From: Nostoc sp. CHAB 5834 | GTDB taxonomy: Bacteria; Cyanobacteriota; Cyanobacteriia; Cyanobacteriales; Nostocaceae | DNA: 64,000 nucleotides | Direction: 5' to 3' | Assembly: GCA_020829485.1 (NCBI GenBank) | Contig: JAIVFU010000029.1 | Span: 12,411 to 76,410, forward strand | In this document: piece by piece, positions 56,671-64,000 of the stretch | Layout: each line of letters begins with the position of its first letter | Position numbering within the stretch: the stretch's first letter is position 1 | The notes under the pieces: model-generated | Databases searched by the model: none | Told to the model about the DNA's origin: nothing | Seen by the model: the letters and a program-made list of their open reading frames with translations, nothing else | Translations under genes and position numbers: made by a program

Positions 56671-57300
56671 CTAATACTCATTGGATTCAAGGTTTTGTTT
56701 CATCTCGGCACCGATAGCACGAGCAGCCGGATCTGAACTTTGTAGCAGTGTACTTGACACATTGTGCTGCTCAACTTGGCTTCGGTTTTGACTAAGTTTA
56801 TACTTACCTTCCAAGCGTGTAACAGTTATTTCAAAACCTACAATGCCATTCATCATACCTTCACGAAATCCGTCAGATAAACCGTGCCAATGCGATTTGT
56901 AGTCAGCTTCGTAGGTGTCTATCATCTCGTTTATCATTTGGTTCATTGATTCTGGGGAGTCATTGAGCATGATGACTTTGGGAATACCATAGGCATGAAC
57001 AGCAATATAGTTCCACGTCGGTACGCTCTCATGCTTTTCATACAAGGTAGGAGAAATGTAAGCGTGCGCCCCGGTAAAGATAGCAAGTAACTCAGCGCCA
57101 AGGGCTTGCGATTGAGGATTTTGCTTTGCTAGATGACCAATTAATTTAACAGCATCCCCTTGCATTGCAATGACAAGAGGAACGTGTGAAGCATAAGGTA
57201 CACCATCTATAATCGATACCAACGTAGCGAAACTATTGGCTCTCATAAAGGCGATCAATTTATCAACATTATCTTCTTGAAAAGCGGTTGGTCTATACAT
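56671..57300 (-). CDS. PaiB family FMN-binding protein
   Basis: 209 residues of the PaiB/FMN-binding split-barrel family, annotated as negative transcriptional regulators on the basis of Bacillus PaiB. Family marks: MYRPTAFQEDNVDKLIAFMR, SHVPLVI, HLAKQNPQ, AIFTGAHAYISPTLYE and VPTWNYIAVHAYG (flavin-site region), then MMNGIVGFEITVTRLEGKYK and LSQNRS near the C-terminus. Such proteins lack an HTH; enzyme function as an FMN-dependent oxidoreductase is equally possible. The gene stands alone between a HicB relic and dnaE. Confidence 0.88.
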   Translation of the reverse strand: MYRPTAFQEDNVDKLIAFMRANSFATLVSIIDGVPYASHVPLVIAMQGDAVKLIGHLAKQNPQSQALGAELLAIFTGAHAYISPTLYEKHESVPTWNYIAVHAYGIPKVIMLNDSPESMNQMINEMIDTYEADYKSHWHGLSDGFREGMMNGIVGFEITVTRLEGKYKLSQNRSQVEQHNVSSTLLQSSDPAARAIGAEMKQNLESNEY

Positions 57301-57392
57301 GGCGATTTAACCTCACTATCAACTTATAAAAGTCCCGTTAACTCTCATTTGTATAGCAAGCAGAGAATGTCTAAAGCTCACTGTCCCTCCCC

Positions 57393-60023
57393 TCAATTCG
57401 GCAAATTATCAACCCGCATCAAATCCAATTCTCGTTCAAATATTTCATCAATTGGCAACATTTGACCATCAACAGTCATAAATTTATGGTCTTTTGTTGC
57501 CCGAATCAATGAACCATCTTCTAAACAATACTCAAACACCTCTTGTTGTCCGCGATCGTGCCACTGTGCTACAGGCTGCGTGTAAATATTTCCATTATTA
57601 TCAACGCTGTATACAGTACATTCAATGCGTTTTTCTACAATCTTTCCAATTGGCAACAAACCATATTCTACTGTCAAAATTTCCGTGTCATAGCTTAAAC
57701 AATATTCAGCAAACTTTAACATTTGCTCAAATAATTCATCCGCAACTTTTTTCTGTACACCGTTTTTCGCTGCACCATCCACGAATTTTTCTCGCTGCTT
57801 TTGCATTTCAGAAACTTTCTTTTTACCCATCGCCCGACGCAGCAAGTCAGCTTGTCCTAAAGAATATCCCGCCATATCTTGAGCAATTTTCATGATTTGC
57901 TCTTGATAGACCATAATTCCATAAGTTTCGTCTAATATAGGTTCTAAAATGGTGTGTTGATAATCAATCTGTTCTCGACCATGTTTACGGTTAATAAACT
58001 TAGGAATCAGTCCCGCATCTAATGGCCCCGGTCGATAAAGTGCCAAAATCGAAGAAATATCTTCTATATTAGAAGGCTTCAAATCTCGCACTATCTGACG
58101 CATTCCAGAAGATTCTAATTGAAATATCCCTTCTAACTCACCTGCTTCTAATAGTTCATAAGTTTTTTGGACATCTTTTGGCAGAGTACTATGTTCACCT
58201 TTAGCTAATATCTTCTGCGCTTTTCTTTCCTGGCGGGGAATTTCATCAGGATCAACCCGATATCCTCTGGTTTCTTGAATCAAATCAACAGTCTTTTGAA
58301 TCAGCGTTAGGTTCCGCAAACCCAGAAAATCCATTTTCAACAAACCCATTGATTCCAAGTCTTCCATGAAATATTGGGTAATTACGGAACCGTCATTATT
58401 CTTCTGTAGCGGTACAATTTCATCAAGTGGATCGGCAGAAATTACCACACCTGCTGCATGAACACCAAAAGTTTTGTTAGTTCCTTCAATTCGCATCGCC
58501 ATATCAAGCCAATGGCGAACATGGGGTTCTTTATCATATTTCTGTTTAAACTCTGGTTCTGGGGTTTGATCGGAAATCATCACCTTGAGTTTCGTTGGTT
58601 TCCCCCGCACTACAGGAATTAATTTCGCCATTTTGTCAGCTTCCCCATAGGGAATATTTAATACTCTGGCGACATCTTTCAAAACTGCTTTAGAAGTTAG
58701 GCGATTAAAAGTAATAATTTGGGCAACTCTATCTGCACCATATTTCTCAGTTACATATTCAATAACTTTATCTCTTTGTTCAATACAGAAATCTGTATCA
58801 ATATCAGGCATGGATTTACGTTCTGGGTTCAGAAAACGCTCAAATAGTAGCCCATGATGCACAGGGTCAATGTTGGTAATTCGCATTGCATAAGCAACTA
58901 ATGAACCAGCCGCAGAACCGCGACCTGGCCCCACAGGAATGTTATTATCTCTAGCAAATTTGATGTAGTCCCATACAACTAAAAAGTATTTGGAAAAACC
59001 CATTTGCTGAATCATTTTCAGTTCGTATTCCAATCTTTCTTTATAGACGGAATCGACTTCCTGACGAGATTTGCGATTTAACCGTTCTAAAAGTCCACTC
59101 CATGCAACATCTTCGGCGTAAGTGTCAGCAGTATGACCAGAGGGAATTGGGGGTGTAGGAATCTGAGGCTCACCCATAATATAGTAAGGCTCGACTTTAT
59201 CGGCGACTTCTTCAGTGGTAGCGATCGCTTCGGCAATTACATCATCCGGCAAATGGTCACGAAATAGCTGCTGCATCTCCTCGCCAGATTTGAGATACTC
59301 TGTGCCACTATAACGCATCCGCTTATCTTCAATAATTAGCTTACCAGTTTGAATACATAGCAAAGCGTCGTGGGCTTCAACGTCAAAACAAGAAATAAAA
59401 TGCGAATCATTGGTAGCAATAATTTTAATCCCTAGTTCCCGCGCAATCTTGACGATTTCAACATTCACAATCCGGTCTTCTTGGGAACCGTGGTCTTGAA
59501 TTTCTAGATAATAATCATCACCAAATACATCTTTATACCACTGAGCAACTTTTCGGGCTGCATCTGGTCTATTACTGAGAATCGCTTGGGGAATTTCTCC
59601 ACCCAAACAAGCGCTGGTGACAATCAAGCCTTCATGATATTGTTTTAGTAAATCTTTATTAATACAAGGACGAGAAAAAATTCCTTTACCTTGAACACCT
59701 TTAAGATGAGAAATAGTGGTTAATTTGACTAAATTTTTGTAACCTTTAGTATTTTTAGCTAAAACGACTTGATGATATTTTGGACGGCGTTCTTGTTTTT
59801 CAATATCGCCGTTAATTATATACATTTCATTGCCGATAATCGGCTTAATATTATGACTACGGCAGATTTTGATCAGTTCAACGGCTCCATACATGACACC
59901 ATGATCGGTAAGAGCGATCGCTTTCATTCCCAGTGCGATCGCTTGATCTACCAACTCTGGTAGCTGACTTGCTCCATCAAGTAGACTGTAGTCACTGTGA
60001 ATATGTAAAGGGACAAAGGACAT
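57393..60023 (-). CDS. dnaE: DNA polymerase III alpha subunit, N-terminal half with split intein
   Basis: First part of the split replicative polymerase. About 774 residues of DnaE are followed by the 102-residue N-intein. Seen in order: the PHP domain ([25 protein letters not shown]), then the polymerase palm with [15 protein letters not shown] and MPDIDTDFC (catalytic Asp residues), finger elements, and the end [11 protein letters not shown] that is the extein junction. The C-terminal part of DnaE is encoded elsewhere and joined by protein trans-splicing, as in all heterocystous cyanobacteria studied. ATG 60023 has GGAG seven bases upstream and is preferred to the upstream TTG/ATG. Confidence 0.97.
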   Translation of the reverse strand: MSFVPLHIHSDYSLLDGASQLPELVDQAIALGMKAIALTDHGVMYGAVELIKICRSHNIKPIIGNEMYIINGDIEKQERRPKYHQVVLAKNTKGYKNLVKLTTISHLKGVQGKGIFSRPCINKDLLKQYHEGLIVTSACLGGEIPQAILSNRPDAARKVAQWYKDVFGDDYYLEIQDHGSQEDRIVNVEIVKIARELGIKIIATNDSHFISCFDVEAHDALLCIQTGKLIIEDKRMRYSGTEYLKSGEEMQQLFRDHLPDDVIAEAIATTEEVADKVEPYYIMGEPQIPTPPIPSGHTADTYAEDVAWSGLLERLNRKSRQEVDSVYKERLEYELKMIQQMGFSKYFLVVWDYIKFARDNNIPVGPGRGSAAGSLVAYAMRITNIDPVHHGLLFERFLNPERKSMPDIDTDFCIEQRDKVIEYVTEKYGADRVAQIITFNRLTSKAVLKDVARVLNIPYGEADKMAKLIPVVRGKPTKLKVMISDQTPEPEFKQKYDKEPHVRHWLDMAMRIEGTNKTFGVHAAGVVISADPLDEIVPLQKNNDGSVITQYFMEDLESMGLLKMDFLGLRNLTLIQKTVDLIQETRGYRVDPDEIPRQERKAQKILAKGEHSTLPKDVQKTYELLEAGELEGIFQLESSGMRQIVRDLKPSNIEDISSILALYRPGPLDAGLIPKFINRKHGREQIDYQHTILEPILDETYGIMVYQEQIMKIAQDMAGYSLGQADLLRRAMGKKKVSEMQKQREKFVDGAAKNGVQKKVADELFEQMLKFAEYCLSYDTEILTVEYGLLPIGKIVEKRIECTVYSVDNNGNIYTQPVAQWHDRGQQEVFEYCLEDGSLIRATKDHKFMTVDGQMLPIDEIFERELDLMRVDNLPN
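57396..57701 (-). other. DnaE split N-intein (102 residues)
   Basis: It begins with the nucleophile Cys1 in [20 protein letters not shown] (block A) and has block [18 protein letters not shown] (TxxH: Thr, Asp, Lys, His) before ending MRVDNLPN at the stop. Compared with the N. punctiforme sequence as I remember it, there are two conservative changes: Asp5 for Glu and Gln52 for Glu. All known splicing residues of this half are present. Confidence 0.97.
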
Positions 60024-60216
60024 AAGCATCTCCAACTACTAGCCAAGATATCTCTAGGGGCCTACCTAGTGGTCTACCCTTTCGAGCTAGATTTTGCAAA
60101 GCAACGGAATCTTAGATTAACAGTTTTTACCTAAAATTAAAGCTGTTATTTTTCCGAAATTGTTACTGTCATAAGTGTTGTTTTAATAGTTACAGCAGTT
60201 CATCAGCATCTAACTA

Positions 60217-61509
60217 ATGAGTAAAACAGAGAGTACTACTTCGCCTAAAACCAAAGCTAGCCCTTGGTGGCAGCGTATCCCTCTCACATTACAAATTCTT
60301 ATCGCCCTAGTAGCCGCAGTCAGCGTTGGAATTGCCCTTGGTGCGGGGAATCCCAATCCCAGCAATGCCACCTTAATCAACAATTTAGCAATTCCGGCTG
60401 AATTGGTGCTAAAGGCTCTCCGCGCCCTAGCTACGCCCCTGATTTTGGTAGCGGTGCTGCACACCTTAATGACTACGAATATCCCCGGTACAGCAGGACG
60501 GCGGTTAGCAGTGCTACTTTTAACTAACACTACCGTAGCTATTTTAGTGGGACTTCTCGTAGCAAATGTGCTGCGTCCTGGGACTTGGGGCAATGTAGCC
60601 ACCTCAACAACTACAGAAGTAACTACTCAAAGTCTTGATCCTTGGGGAATACTCAAAGATGCTGTACCGGAAGCTGTCCTAAAGCCATTAGTTGATAATA
60701 ATGTCATCCAACTAATTGTGATTGCCCTGAGTTTTGGCATCGTTTTGCGGGCATTAAAATCTGAACAAATTGCCCAAGGGAAAAAAGGATATCAGCCAAT
60801 AGAGGATGTCATCGGGATTTTGTTTGAAGCGGTAGCCCGTGTCCTCAACTGGGTAATTGCCTTAGTCCCTTTCGCAGTCTTTGGGATTGTTGCTAAAACA
60901 GTTGCTATGCAAGGATTTGCACCGTTTAAATCTTTGGGTGCATTTATCGTGGCGGTGCTGTTAGCACTAGCATTACAGGCGTGCTACTACCTTACCAGAG
61001 TAAAATTTGGTTCTTGGGTACAGCCGCTAAAATTCCTCGCTGGCGGTTCTGATGCCTTTTTGACAGCTTTCTCGACTTCTTCCTCTGCGGCGGCAATGCC
61101 CATAACCTTTGAAGTTTTGCAAACAAAAGTCGGTTTAAGAGAATCTTCTGCTGCCTTGGGGGCATTAGTAGGGGCAAATTTCAATAATGATGGCACTGCC
61201 CTCTATGAAGCAATGTCTGCGTTGTATATTTCCCAACTGATTGGGCAACATCTGAGTCTGGGACAGCAGTTAATTGTCATCCTTACTTCAATTTTTGCAT
61301 CCGTAGGTGCGGCGAATATTCCCAATGCTGGACTGGTAACGATGACACTGGTGTTCACTTCTGTAGGCTTACCTACCCAATACATTGCTTTGCTAGTTAC
61401 TGTAGACTGGTTTCTGGATCGTTGCCGCACGGCGATTAATGTTATGGGAGATATGACTGTCAGTGCTTTACTTGATGGTAAAAAGCCTCGTTCTGTAGAC
61501 GAGGCTTAG
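60217..61509 (+). CDS. Dicarboxylate/amino acid:cation symporter (SDF family)
   Basis: Sodium- or proton-coupled uptake of glutamate, aspartate or C4-dicarboxylates across the cytoplasmic membrane. 430 residues with about eight membrane helices, beginning LTLQILIALVAAVSVGIALG. The hairpin HP1 motif TAFSTSSSAAAMPITFEVLQ, the NNDGTALYEAMSALYISQ helix (here F-N-N-D-G-T in place of the more common N-M-D-G-T) and HP2 ASVGAANIPNAGLVTMTLV are present. Divergent from dnaE. A hairpin overlaps the stop codon. Confidence 0.9.
   Translation: MSKTESTTSPKTKASPWWQRIPLTLQILIALVAAVSVGIALGAGNPNPSNATLINNLAIPAELVLKALRALATPLILVAVLHTLMTTNIPGTAGRRLAVLLLTNTTVAILVGLLVANVLRPGTWGNVATSTTTEVTTQSLDPWGILKDAVPEAVLKPLVDNNVIQLIVIALSFGIVLRALKSEQIAQGKKGYQPIEDVIGILFEAVARVLNWVIALVPFAVFGIVAKTVAMQGFAPFKSLGAFIVAVLLALALQACYYLTRVKFGSWVQPLKFLAGGSDAFLTAFSTSSSAAAMPITFEVLQTKVGLRESSAALGALVGANFNNDGTALYEAMSALYISQLIGQHLSLGQQLIVILTSIFASVGAANIPNAGLVTMTLVFTSVGLPTQYIALLVTVDWFLDRCRTAINVMGDMTVSALLDGKKPRSVDEA
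61483..61507 (+). terminator. Hairpin overlapping the symporter stop
   Basis: aagcctcg and cgaggctt form an exact stem around the last codons, followed by agtttta. A weak intrinsic terminator is likely. Confidence 0.5.
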
Positions 61510-61618
61510 TTTTACGGCTTTTGAGGTATAGCAAAAGCCTTGGGGATTAGGACATCAACAGATTATAAAACCTAGACACCAAAAGACTTTTCACCCAGTC
61601 CCCAGTCCCCTGCTATAT

Positions 61619-61798
61619 CTAATGCTGTTGAGGCCCTTTGGCATCACATTCTTTAGTCCAGCAGCGTTCTAGAAGTCGAAGACGCCAGATCAATGCAAAG
61701 CGTTGGGGATTCAATACTAATTTAGTATCCTGACTAAATAAAGGCTGATTCAGATACTGCCAAAGCGGAAATTGAATTTTGGTGTGTTTTGGAGCCAT
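61619..61798 (-). CDS. Small basic protein, unknown
   Basis: A 59-residue frame from ATG 61798. The sequence begins MAPKHTKIQFPLWQYLNQPL, continues FSQDTKLVLNPQRFALIWRL and ends CDAKGPQQH. Aromatic, basic and well-formed, with two Cys; it looks like a real small gene rather than noise. No family recognised. Convergent with the symporter, downstream of its hairpin. No clear ribosome-binding site, so confidence is moderate. Confidence 0.5.
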   Translation of the reverse strand: MAPKHTKIQFPLWQYLNQPLFSQDTKLVLNPQRFALIWRLRLLERCWTKECDAKGPQQH

Positions 61799-62305
61799 AA
61801 GAACAACAAATATTATAAAAGTTTAGTGGTGATAGTTGGCATTTTGTCTAACAATTGCCTGATGCTGTTTTTCTAGTTAAAGGCTACACTGCGTTTTTGC
61901 AGTTGTCCTGGTGGCAATTGCGGAATTTCAGTAAGTGAGTTTATGTTGTTTCCGCTTTAATACTGAAATTGCACACATCATTTTTCTGATTCCCCATCCC
62001 GTGACAAGTCATACCATTTCACAACATTTATGATACAGCGTTGGTAAAAGCGTACAAATCTACACCCCTACAGTCAATTCATCTGTTACAAAGATTTTTA
62101 GAAGCGATCGCATTGCCATCCAGAATTTTAACTAGGTAGCCTGTTAGAAAAGCGAGTAGTGTGGCGTTGAGGTGTCGAATTATAGCTTACAAAACACTTG
62201 TAATTTCTGTTACTAACTGTGAATTTATAGTCAATTTGATCATAAGGCTGGTTCTATAGTAATTATTGGTTTTTAAGAGGAGCAAGATTTTGCTCCCCTT
62301 AATAT
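61799..62305. other. Spacer before the FG-GAP/RTX gene
   Basis: About 500 bp with no supported gene. One HIP1 site near 62104. Nothing else recognised. Confidence 0.4.
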
Positions 62306-63886
62306 TTAGATAATAGTGAAATTAGCAGCAGTGAGTGTTGTGGTACTAATGCCAGTCAGCGTTGCCAAGATTTCATCAGTAGCAGTCACTATGATGTTGT
62401 TACCAGCGAAACTTAGTTGGTTGAAGGTCAAACCACCAGACAAGCCAATCAAATCGTTGCCTTTGCAGAAGTCGGTAATAATATCAGTACCTTTTCCAGC
62501 AGAGAAGATAAATTTATCCTTGCCATTACCACCTGTGAGGATATCGCTACCAAGACCACCGAACAAGAGGTCGTTACCATTGCCGCCATTGAGGGTGTCT
62601 TTGCCATTACCACCGTAAAGGTTGTCTTTGCCATTGCCGCCATTGAGATAGTCATTACCAGGAGTGCCGTGGAGGATATCATTGCCGTTGCCACCAAAAA
62701 GGCGATCGCCCACTTGGATAGTAACCTTGGCAGTGCTGGTGAGTTGGCGATCAGTGATTGTGTAGTTAAAGCTAGCCGCACCACTAAACCCGCAATTTGG
62801 GGTAAACACAATAAAATCATCTGCCAAGTTGTTGGGAGTGCCGTTATTTTTCAGCACGGCAGTACCATTGGTTGCACCACTGACACCAGTAATACTGAAA
62901 CTGCTGCTATCGATGTCAGTATCATTAGCCAGCAAGGTATTAGCTTGAATGCTCACAGCAGTATTTTTGGCAGCAGTAACAGTATCATTCACGGCAACTG
63001 GTGGGTCATTCACGGGATTCACGTTCAAGTTAAAAGTATCAGTAATGCTGCCGCCATTGCCGTCAGTGACAGTGTAGCTGAAACTGTCAGCGCCGTTGTA
63101 GTTGGCATTGGGGGTGTAAACAAAATAGTCATCGCTGGCATTGCCAACAGTAGCATTGTCGTTGAAGGTGAGTGTGCCGTTGGCAGGGTTAGTGAAGCCA
63201 CTGATATTTAGGGTATCGCCATCAATGTCTGAATATCCCCTGAGAATGGTGCTGGCAAGAATGTTAACGGCGGTATCTTCTTGGGTGCTAGCTGTATTCG
63301 CAAAGCCGTAGATGACGTAGCTTTCTCCGTTTTTAAATGGGCCGTAGATACCTCCTCCCTTTTGCGCTGCCCCAATAATCAGGTCATCGGAGCCATCACC
63401 GTTGAAGTCTCCGGCATTGCTAACGGAGCGCCCTGAAAAGTCACCTACATTAATGCCGTTGATCACAAAGCCGTTGCTGCCATCCAGGGACAATAAGTCA
63501 AAGCTAGCTCCAAAGCCACTGCTGCTGCCAAACACTACATAGCTTTCCCCAGTAGCTCGGTTGTCGTTGCTGGAGGCTTCTAGTGCTCCAATAATCACGT
63601 CGTCGAAGCCGTCACCGTTGATGTCTCCAGCACTGCTAACTGAGATGCCTACGCCATTCCCATTGATCGCGAAGCCGTTGCTACCGTCTAAGGACGAAAG
63701 GTTAAGAACCGAACCAAAGCCACTGCTCTTGCCAAATACTACGTAGATATTCGCAGAAGGGCCAGTGTCGATCTCATCTATGTAGGCAGAACCGGATGCC
63801 CCGATAATTAGGTCATCAATGCCATCACCGTTAAAGTCTCCGGCACTGCTGACAGAGGAGCCTAAAGAGTCATCAGCAATTCTCAT
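62306..63886 (-). CDS. FG-GAP / cadherin-like / RTX surface protein
   Basis: 526 residues in three blocks. Residues 1 to about 200 hold three integrin-alpha-type FG-GAP repeats, each with a calcium loop ([54 protein letters not shown]). About 205-395 hold two cadherin-like/VCBS tandem domains ([20 protein letters not shown], then [14 protein letters not shown]). About 395-526 is an RTX beta roll ([20 protein letters not shown]) with a C-terminal secretion-type tail. No signal peptide; type I secretion is expected. The ORF begins in the middle of the first FG-GAP blade ([14 protein letters not shown]) with an in-frame stop eight codons upstream, so it may be N-terminally truncated. Confidence 0.8.
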   Translation of the reverse strand: MRIADDSLGSSVSSAGDFNGDGIDDLIIGASGSAYIDEIDTGPSANIYVVFGKSSGFGSVLNLSSLDGSNGFAINGNGVGISVSSAGDINGDGFDDVIIGALEASSNDNRATGESYVVFGSSSGFGASFDLLSLDGSNGFVINGINVGDFSGRSVSNAGDFNGDGSDDLIIGAAQKGGGIYGPFKNGESYVIYGFANTASTQEDTAVNILASTILRGYSDIDGDTLNISGFTNPANGTLTFNDNATVGNASDDYFVYTPNANYNGADSFSYTVTDGNGGSITDTFNLNVNPVNDPPVAVNDTVTAAKNTAVSIQANTLLANDTDIDSSSFSITGVSGATNGTAVLKNNGTPNNLADDFIVFTPNCGFSGAASFNYTITDRQLTSTAKVTIQVGDRLFGGNGNDILHGTPGNDYLNGGNGKDNLYGGNGKDTLNGGNGNDLLFGGLGSDILTGGNGKDKFIFSAGKGTDIITDFCKGNDLIGLSGGLTFNQLSFAGNNIIVTATDEILATLTGISTTTLTAANFTII

Positions 63887-64000
63887 TTTGAAATAAATAG
63901 AGTATTAACCCCGATTTTGGAATTCAAAATGTAGTACAAAATAACTAGTTTTTCAGCTAAAGGCAATCGCTAAAAAACAATTGGGTCGAGGAATTAAGTA

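Overview
The window comes from a filamentous, heterocyst-type cyanobacterium of the genus Nostoc, close to Nostoc punctiforme. Three things point there. HIP1 octamers (GCGATCGC) are scattered through genes and spacers. The dnaE fragment ends in a split intein nearly identical to the N. punctiforme DnaE N-intein as I remember it. A full hormogonium polysaccharide (hps) locus is present. No rRNA, tRNA, CRISPR array or intact insertion sequence was recognised.

Layout. 1-9 kb holds housekeeping and regulatory genes: a DUF4079 membrane protein, an ankyrin-repeat protein, a GAF/PP2C phosphatase, ftsY, nusB and a DUF502 membrane protein. 9.1-23.3 kb is a co-directional minus-strand hps locus in the order hpsA-B-C-D-E-F-G-H-I-J-K: a giant pilin-like HpsA, four pseudopilins, several glycosyltransferases and HpsJ. 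Another glycosyltransferase lies just upstream (to 25.3 kb). These genes are expected to make and export the polysaccharide used in hormogonium gliding. 25.3-25.7 kb carries a wrecked partial copy of clpB. metH follows (26-29.5 kb). Divergent from metH is an AT-rich two-gene module (an unrecognised 260-aa protein plus a DUF488 protein), and then a 21-bp minisatellite at 31.1-31.4 kb.

31.7-48 kb is mostly housekeeping: an amidase, ribBA, argC, eno, gloA, clpB, htpG, rpmB and ftsH. It is interrupted at 44.5-45.4 kb by a graveyard of broken genes, one of them split by a miniature inverted-repeat element. 48-64 kb holds a PabC-like enzyme, a GNAT protein, an RTX protein, a CARDB/vanadium-haloperoxidase-like protein, ackA, a PaiB-like protein, the N-terminal half of the split dnaE, a dicarboxylate/amino-acid symporter and an FG-GAP/cadherin-like/RTX protein.

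The spacers are unusually rich. I find at least ten distinguishable families of small (about 85-250 bp) elements with matching ends. Some are nested, one is inserted in a gene with a 3-bp target duplication, and one contributes the last codons of ackA. Several relics too short for a simple ORF search also emerge: partial clpB, an ackA tail, a HicB-like antitoxin and unidentified fragments. All comparisons were made by eye from this sequence; family names rest on motif recognition, not on searches.
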